NCBI GenBank assembly: GCA_934668515.1
Contig: CAKUNS010000045.1
Span: forward strand, 1-9,788
Source: an uncultured Eggerthellaceae bacterium
GTDB lineage: Bacteria; Actinomycetota; Coriobacteriia; Coriobacteriales; Eggerthellaceae
Length of the DNA: 9,788 nucleotides
Reading direction: 5' to 3'
Shown here: positions 5,003 to 9,788 of the stretch, one piece after another
How positions within the stretch are numbered: position 1 is the first letter of the stretch
Layout: each line of letters begins with the position of its first letter
Notes under the pieces: model-generated
What the model was told of the DNA's origin: nothing
Database searches by the model: none
What the model saw: the letters and a program-made list of their open reading frames with translations, nothing else
Made by a program: the position numbers and the translations under genes

Positions 5003-7414
5003 CTAGACTAGCTTTGCCTGTCGTTCCCTATGCCAGACATCGAGCTTTTTGTACAGCGTATGAAAAGCCATCGTCGAAAGGGCAACCATGACGATGATGA
5101 TCACGCCCATCTGAAGCGTGTACGGCGTAAGGCTGAACAGGCCGGGCAGCAGCATGTGCCCGCCTACAGTGCCGCCGATGACGACAACCAAAAGCGCCGC
5201 GCGAATCGGCGTGTACGGAATCGAAAGCCTGATAACCAGGTTGATGCCGACCCACGAGGTTAGAAGCACGCACATAGTTGAGACCTGAGCATACGTCATG
5301 CCCAACCCGTAACCGAACAGGTTAGCCACAATGATGCAGATCACGGAGCACAGCGCGCCCGGAATGCTTCGAACGATAACGTTCTCCAGGAAGTGCCCCT
5401 TGATTCTGTCTCGATTGGGCTCAAGCGCCAACACAAACGACGGGATGCCAATGGTGAACATGCTGATCAGCGTCATTTGAATGGGCTGGAATGGATACTG
5501 CCACGGAGCCAAAACGAAGAAAACCGCGCAGGTGATCGAAAGAAGCGTTTTCACCAAGAACAACGATGCAGAACGCTGAAGGTTGTTGATCGACCTCCTG
5601 CCCTCGGCGACAACCTTGGGCATACTGGCGAAATCGTTGTCGACCAAAACAAGCTGCGCCACGTTTCGTGCCGCATCGGATCCCGCCGCCATGGCAACGC
5701 TGCAGTCCGCCGCCTTCAGCGCCAGCGTGTCGTTCACGCCGTCGCCCGTCATGGCAACCGTATGACCATCCTTCTGCAGAGCAAGCACGAAGGCTTTCTT
5801 CTGCTCGGGCTTCACGCGGCCAAAGACGTTGCATGACTCAATCGCGCTCGCGATCTCCTCGTCGGTTCGAAGCGTGGTAGCGTCGATGTAATGCTCTGCG
5901 TCGTCGATACCCACCTTCGCGGCGATTCCCGAAACGGTGTGCGGATCGTCGCCCGAGATCACGACAACGCGAACACCTTCCTCTTTGAAGTAGGCGATGG
6001 TTTGCGCGGCAGTCGACCTGATTTGATCGCGGATCCCAATGAAACCCAACGGCCTGGGGGCACCAACGATCTCCCCTTCTTCGTCGAACCCGTCAACCTT
6101 AGCAAGCAGCAGCACGCGGGCGTCGGCAGACAACACGCCCACCTGCTCGCTCACAGGACCGAATGCGGCGCCCATGACGAATTGGGCGGCGCCCATGACA
6201 TACGAAGACCCATCGGCGAACACGCCACCTGACCATTTTTTATCACTTGAAAACGGGATGGAACGAACGCATTCAAGGGGCTTCACCGACAGGCACGCGC
6301 CGTAGTGAGCAAGAATCGCACGAGCCGTTTCGTTGGGGTCTTCATCAGCCGCCGCGATCGAGAAAAATGCCCGATCGAGATTCGCCAGTTCGGCCTTATC
6401 CAAACAACCCTCGACAGGGGCGGTCCAGGCAACCTCCATGTCGCCAGTTGTGATGGTGCCGGTCTTGTCCAAGCAAAGCGTATCGACACGCGCAAGCGTC
6501 TCAATGCAGTAAAGCTGCTGAACAAGAACGTCGCTTTTCGCCAAACGAATGACCGACACGGCAAGCACTGTAGACGTCAGGAGGATCAAACCCTCGGGGA
6601 TCATTCCCACTAAAGCAGAAACTGTAGATAAGGTCGCGCTGTTGAATTCGGTATGAGAGAAAAAATACGCGCGAGCGAACAGAAGAAACCCGAGCGGGAA
6701 CATGATGCAGCTTACGAACTTGATGATGCCATTCAAGCTGTTCATGATCTCGGAATTAACCTCTTTGCGGCGCTTCGCCTCGGCCGAGATCTTCGCTGCA
6801 TAGTTTTCAGCGCCCACATGCTCCACACGGGCGTAGACCTTGCCGGCGTTCACAAATGCACCGCTCATCAAAACATCGCCTTTGCGCTTCTTGATGAGCT
6901 TGCTTTCACCAGTTAACAGGCTTTCATTAGCGTCACAAGCACCATGAACAACAACGGAGTCGGCGGGAATCTGATCACCCCTGCCAAGAACAACCACATC
7001 ATCGCGAACGATCTGATCAAGCGGCAAATCGACCTCTGCCCCATCGCGCAAAACAGTGGCTTTGCTGCCTGCGATGATCGACAGCTTGTCCGTCGTACGC
7101 TTCGAGCGGATCTCTTGAACGATGCCGATTATGGTGTTGATCACGATGACCATCATGAAGAGCATGTTCTTGAGAGAGCCTGTGACGAAAACAAACGCGG
7201 CTAAGATCACGTTGACCAGATTGAACAGCGTGCAGACGTTATCGCGAACGATCTCGGAAACCGACCGGGTCTTCGCCCCGACGTCCGTGTTGACATCGCC
7301 CGACGCAATGCGTTCGGCAACCTCCTGGGAAGTCAGACCAAGAATAGGCACAGCCGCGAAGGTCTTATCTTCTTCGAGCGTGTCACCCATCGCCGATGGA
7401 CCCCTATCCTTCAT
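5003..7414 (-). CDS. P-type cation-transporting ATPase, CtpE-like
   Basis: ATP-driven cation pump in the cell membrane, 803 residues from the ATG at 7414. All P-type motifs are intact: TGES (168-171, dephosphorylation loop), PEGL in the fourth membrane helix (273-276, ion path), phosphorylated aspartate D316 in DKTGTIT, KPEQK (hinge side), and TGDGVND (557-563). Membrane helices come as two before the actuator domain, two before the phosphorylation domain and about six at the C-terminus. There is no N-terminal metal-binding Cys pair, which argues against the copper/zinc P1B class. The opening (GLTSQEVAERI...VNTD) and the stretch IVQEIRSKRTTDKL resemble mycobacterial CtpE, reported as a calcium-uptake pump. 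Calcium is therefore the best guess, not proven. AGGAAG 7 bases upstream supports this start; the frame stays open to a TTG at 7555, but that part is Cys-rich and unlike the family. Confidence 0.92.
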   Translation of the reverse strand: MKDRGPSAMGDTLEEDKTFAAVPILGLTSQEVAERIASGDVNTDVGAKTRSVSEIVRDNVCTLFNLVNVILAAFVFVTGSLKNMLFMMVIVINTIIGIVQEIRSKRTTDKLSIIAGSKATVLRDGAEVDLPLDQIVRDDVVVLGRGDQIPADSVVVHGACDANESLLTGESKLIKKRKGDVLMSGAFVNAGKVYARVEHVGAENYAAKISAEAKRRKEVNSEIMNSLNGIIKFVSCIMFPLGFLLFARAYFFSHTEFNSATLSTVSALVGMIPEGLILLTSTVLAVSVIRLAKSDVLVQQLYCIETLARVDTLCLDKTGTITTGDMEVAWTAPVEGCLDKAELANLDRAFFSIAAADEDPNETARAILAHYGACLSVKPLECVRSIPFSSDKKWSGGVFADGSSYVMGAAQFVMGAAFGPVSEQVGVLSADARVLLLAKVDGFDEEGEIVGAPRPLGFIGIRDQIRSTAAQTIAYFKEEGVRVVVISGDDPHTVSGIAAKVGIDDAEHYIDATTLRTDEEIASAIESCNVFGRVKPEQKKAFVLALQKDGHTVAMTGDGVNDTLALKAADCSVAMAAGSDAARNVAQLVLVDNDFASMPKVVAEGRRSINNLQRSASLFLVKTLLSITCAVFFVLAPWQYPFQPIQMTLISMFTIGIPSFVLALEPNRDRIKGHFLENVIVRSIPGALCSVICIIVANLFGYGLGMTYAQVSTMCVLLTSWVGINLVIRLSIPYTPIRAALLVVVIGGTVGGHMLLPGLFSLTPYTLQMGVIIIVMVALSTMAFHTLYKKLDVWHRERQAKLV

Positions 7415-7421
7415 CTTGAAA

Positions 7422-7427
7422 CTTCCT
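7422..7427 (-). promoter_or_regulatory. Ribosome binding site that decides the ATPase start
   Basis: AGGAAG on the minus strand, 7 bases before the ATG at 7414. The next ATG (7390) has no properly spaced SD, and the upstream TTG at 7555 has none. Confidence 0.6.
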
Positions 7428-7504
7428 GCACGAGCGTAAACTCCCGCCGAACAACCAATGTCGGCGCCTGCTGAGCATACCCGATCACAAGCCCATAAGC
7501 ACCC

Positions 7505-7546
7505 GCAAAACGGCGAATCGCCGACGACAGAAGGCGCCAGCGATTC
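7505..7546 (-). terminator. Weak hairpin after the dehydratase gene
   Basis: Inverted repeat gaatcgc (7515-7521) and gcgattc (7540-7546) with an 18-base loop, followed on the minus strand by GCCGTTTTGC. The long loop and short T run make it a poor terminator. It is the only candidate in the 150 bases between the dehydratase and ATPase genes, so read-through is likely. Confidence 0.25.
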
Positions 7547-7564
7547 AATAACCAATTGGAATAA

Positions 7565-9478
7565 TTAACCTAGCAGATCCCGAACGTTCTCGGGAGGCGC
7601 GTACGTAGGCACAGCCTTAGAAAGAGCGTCGCGCGCTTCCTTATCGGTCATCTCAAGAGACGCCCTCAAGATGTCAAGTTTCGCGTCAACCTCATCGAAA
7701 CTGACTTCCTTGCCGGTCGAGATCATGATGCTCTTCTGTTTCGTGGGAAGCGTATTCTCTTCATTCATCAGAAGCTCTTCGTACATCTTCTCACCAGGAC
7801 GCAAACCCGTGTACACGATCTTGATGTCCTGATCGACGCGCAAGCCCGAAAGCGTGATCATGCTCTTGGCAAGGTCCACGATCTTCACCGGGTCGCCCAT
7901 GTCCAAAATGAAGATCTCACCACCATCAGCCATGCCGCCAGCCTGAATAACCAAGCGTGAGGCTTCAGGGATGGTCATGAAGAAGCGAACGATGTCAGGA
8001 TCAGTCACAGTGACGGGACCGCCCTCTGCGATCTGCTTCTTGAAAATAGGGATGACGCTGCCATTCGACCCAAGAACGTTTCCAAAGCGCACGGCGGCGA
8101 AAACGGTAACGGGCGCGTTCGGATCCTTCCTGCCCTCAGAAGAGAGTTGATTCTGAATCTTGCGGTTCTCTTGAGCGTAATGCTGGATGATCATCTCGCC
8201 CATGCGCTTGGTGGCACCCATAACCGATGTGGGATTAACCGCTTTGTCGGTCGAGATGAAAATGAAACGTTTGACCTTGAACTCGTTTGCCAAGCGAACC
8301 GTGTTCAGCGTGCCGAAAACGTTGTTCTGGATAGCCTCACGGGGACAGATTTCCATAAGCGGAACGTGCTTATGAGCAGCCGCATGGAAAACCGCGTCAG
8401 GCTCGTACTTAACGAATACATCGCGCAAACGGCTAACGTCGCAGACGCTACCGATCTCAACGCAAACCTCGATATCGTCGTACTGACGCATGATCTCATT
8501 CTTAAGCAGATACGCGTCGTTCTCCCACATGTCGAAGATAACAATGCGCTCTGGGGCAACCGTTGCCATCTGACGGCAGAGCTCGGAGCCAATGGAACCC
8601 GCGCCGCCCGTGACAAGAACGGTCTTTCCGGAAATGTAGCCGCAAACCATGCGGGTATTCAGAACGATCTCTTCGCGACCAAGAAGATCCGCAACGTCTA
8701 CTTCACGCAGCTGGATGTCATCGATCTCGTCAATGGTGAGCTCGCGAACATTGGGCAGCGTGCGGAGCTGGCAGTTCGTTTCGGTGCAGATGCTGTAAAT
8801 GCGCTTACGCTCATCAAGCGTAGCGGAAGGAATAGCAACGACGATCTGCTCGATATCAAACCGAGAAACAAGATCAGGGATATCCTCGCTTGTGCCAAGA
8901 ACGCGAACGCCGTGAATGCGCTGCCTCTGCTTTGCTGGATCGTCGTCTACAGCGACAATGGGGTCGCCAAGCATATTGGGGTCGTTAGAAACCATACGAT
9001 TGATAGCAAGGCTACCGGTTTCGCCAGCGCCGACGACCAAGGTACGAGGCCTATCGAACCCTTTCGGAGGAGCAGCGAACTCGCGCTTCTTTGACCGCAT
9101 GACACGATACTGCATGCGGATGCCTCCGATGAAAATGACTTGAAGGATAAGCGCAACGCAGTAAACACGGATAGGCACCCATTCCCCGATAGTCCAAAGG
9201 AAGACCGCAGAAACTAGAATGCCAAGACCAACCGCTACGACAATGCGGAGCATGTCATCGGTGGAAGCGTACTCCCAAAGATTGTTATATAAGCGGAACG
9301 CCATGTACGTCAAAAGGTTGATGACAACGGCAATGCCCAGAATGAAGTAGATCTCATGAGTCGCAAACAGGAACTTGTCTTGCAACGTAAGAACGGAACC
9401 AAGCCAATACGACAAGAACGTCGCGGCTATGTCCCAAACAACGAGGAATGCGGTTCTCTTGGTGAAACGAAACTCCAT
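7565..9478 (-). CDS. Membrane-anchored nucleotide-sugar 4,6-dehydratase (CapD/WbpM/PglF type)
   Basis: Extended short-chain dehydrogenase, 637 residues. It probably turns UDP-GlcNAc into its 4-keto-6-deoxy form, the first step towards amino-dideoxy sugars of capsule, O-chain or protein glycans. Four membrane helices (about 9-29, 43-62, 76-97, 103-121) are followed by a first Rossmann domain (VVGAGETG, 148-155), typical of the long form. The catalytic dehydratase domain follows: NAD motif TGGAGSIG (290-297), HAAAHKHVPLME, STDKAVNPTSVMGATKR with M420 and K424 (this family has Met where other SDRs have the catalytic Tyr), VRFGNVLGS, and RPGEKMYEEL. Length fits the long-form family (about 590-650). 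The ATG at 9478 is chosen because the first helix then has a normal short N-terminus and AGGG lies upstream; a GTG at 9541 is possible but has no SD. The substrate is inferred from the family. Confidence 0.94.
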   Translation of the reverse strand: MEFRFTKRTAFLVVWDIAATFLSYWLGSVLTLQDKFLFATHEIYFILGIAVVINLLTYMAFRLYNNLWEYASTDDMLRIVVAVGLGILVSAVFLWTIGEWVPIRVYCVALILQVIFIGGIRMQYRVMRSKKREFAAPPKGFDRPRTLVVGAGETGSLAINRMVSNDPNMLGDPIVAVDDDPAKQRQRIHGVRVLGTSEDIPDLVSRFDIEQIVVAIPSATLDERKRIYSICTETNCQLRTLPNVRELTIDEIDDIQLREVDVADLLGREEIVLNTRMVCGYISGKTVLVTGGAGSIGSELCRQMATVAPERIVIFDMWENDAYLLKNEIMRQYDDIEVCVEIGSVCDVSRLRDVFVKYEPDAVFHAAAHKHVPLMEICPREAIQNNVFGTLNTVRLANEFKVKRFIFISTDKAVNPTSVMGATKRMGEMIIQHYAQENRKIQNQLSSEGRKDPNAPVTVFAAVRFGNVLGSNGSVIPIFKKQIAEGGPVTVTDPDIVRFFMTIPEASRLVIQAGGMADGGEIFILDMGDPVKIVDLAKSMITLSGLRVDQDIKIVYTGLRPGEKMYEELLMNEENTLPTKQKSIMISTGKEVSFDEVDAKLDILRASLEMTDKEARDALSKAVPTYAPPENVRDLLG

Positions 9479-9553
9479 ACCGAAGACCCTAACTCTCTCG
9501 TAAGGAAACAAAGATAACGAAACAAGTGCGCAAAGAAGCACGCACGTTGCTAA

Positions 9554-9559
9554 ATATTA
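9554..9559 (-). promoter_or_regulatory. Candidate -10 box of the dehydratase gene
   Basis: TAATAT on the minus strand would start a transcript near 9547 with a leader of about 70 bases. The nearest -35-like element (TTGGAT) is 20 bases away, which is too far for a standard promoter, so support is weak. Confidence 0.3.
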
Positions 9560-9697
9560 CCCCAGTAGAAACAGTTGGGATCCAAAAGGAGCGCTCTTTG
9601 CGATAAGAACAAAAGGGCAAGTAAGCGAGAAAGACAAGAACGATGAGAAAGAGCTAGCACTTCCGAAAAGCAAGCAAGCAGTGACTGGAAAAGCCCC

Positions 9698-9732
9698 CCG
9701 CCAAAAAAGAAAAGGCCCCGGTCCCCCGGGCC
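9698..9732 (-). terminator. Terminator hairpin with strong T tract, second of a tandem pair
   Basis: On the minus strand a GC-rich stem (ggccc 9714-9718 with gggcc 9728-9732, extendable to about 7 bp with one bulge) is followed by TTTTCTTTTTTGG. It ends transcription of a gene lying beyond the right edge. Confidence 0.7.
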
Positions 9733-9737
9733 GAAGG

Positions 9738-9768
9738 GCAAAGAGAAGGGGCCGCCCGAAGGCGGCCC
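9738..9768 (-). terminator. Terminator hairpin, first of a tandem pair
   Basis: Perfect 8-bp GC stem (gggccgcc 9749-9756, ggcggccc 9761-9768) with a TTCG loop on the minus strand, followed by TTCTCTTTG. The stable tetraloop and pyrimidine tail fit an intrinsic terminator of a minus-strand gene to the right of the window. Between this pair and the dehydratase start no gene is visible. Confidence 0.75.
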
Positions 9769-9788
9769 TCATGGCGCTGGGAAGCGCC

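Noticed and set aside
7415..7555. A 47-residue extension of the P-type ATPase from a TTG at 7555
   Set aside because: It has no SD, is Cys-rich and unlike family N-termini; AGGAAG before the ATG at 7414 gives a protein of normal length.
8147..9094. A 315-codon open frame on the plus strand
   Set aside because: It is fully antisense to the well-supported dehydratase gene and shows no family motif.
9640..9690. aagcaagcaagc short tandem repeat as a possible phase-variation tract
   Set aside because: Only three units, outside any reading frame and away from a defined promoter spacer, so there is no case for slippage control.
1..9788. CRISPR array, insertion sequence, tRNA, phage or defence genes
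   Set aside because: I found no spaced direct repeats, terminal inverted repeats with a transposase, cloverleaf-like sequence or defence-protein motif on either strand.

Overview
The window looks like chromosomal DNA of an actinobacterium. The best guess is the class Coriobacteriia (Eggerthellaceae-like gut or oral anaerobes). This rests on moderately high GC by eye, actinobacterial-looking proteins (a CtpE-type P-type ATPase, a zinc-type bL31 with an Ala/Lys/Glu tail) and compact SD-led genes. It is an inference from protein style, not a database match. All six protein genes lie on the minus strand, so transcription runs from high to low coordinates. No mobile element, CRISPR array, tRNA or rRNA was seen, and no gap between genes exceeds 300 bases.

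From right to left: 9542-9788 is non-coding and carries two hairpin terminators of a gene beyond the right edge, followed by a pyrimidine-rich leader. Next is a membrane-anchored nucleotide-sugar dehydratase of the CapD/WbpM/PglF type (7565-9478), for surface polysaccharide or glycan synthesis. It is followed by a P-type cation ATPase most like the actinobacterial CtpE group (5003-7414), then an unrecognised six-helix membrane protein (4226-4867) with its own terminator. Then comes rpmE (3647-4069, ribosomal protein bL31), with a clear promoter, a leader hairpin and a terminator.

The left third holds a probable two-gene operon: alr (alanine racemase, 2015-3448, with a long unusual N-terminal extension), then 14 bases later one uninterrupted reading frame from 2000 to the left edge. 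That frame encodes a complete family-4 uracil-DNA glycosylase joined through a short Ala/Ser/Val linker to a nearly complete folylpolyglutamate synthase. I checked this frame codon by codon and found no stop in 666 codons.

The UDG-FolC fusion is the most notable observation. Reduced folates supply the methyl group for dTMP synthesis. When folate is short, dUTP rises and uracil enters DNA, and UDG is the enzyme that removes it. A single polypeptide carrying both activities would join the prevention and the repair of uracil in DNA. The fusion is seen directly; the functional link is an inference. The other genes are ordinary housekeeping or envelope functions with some unusual extensions.
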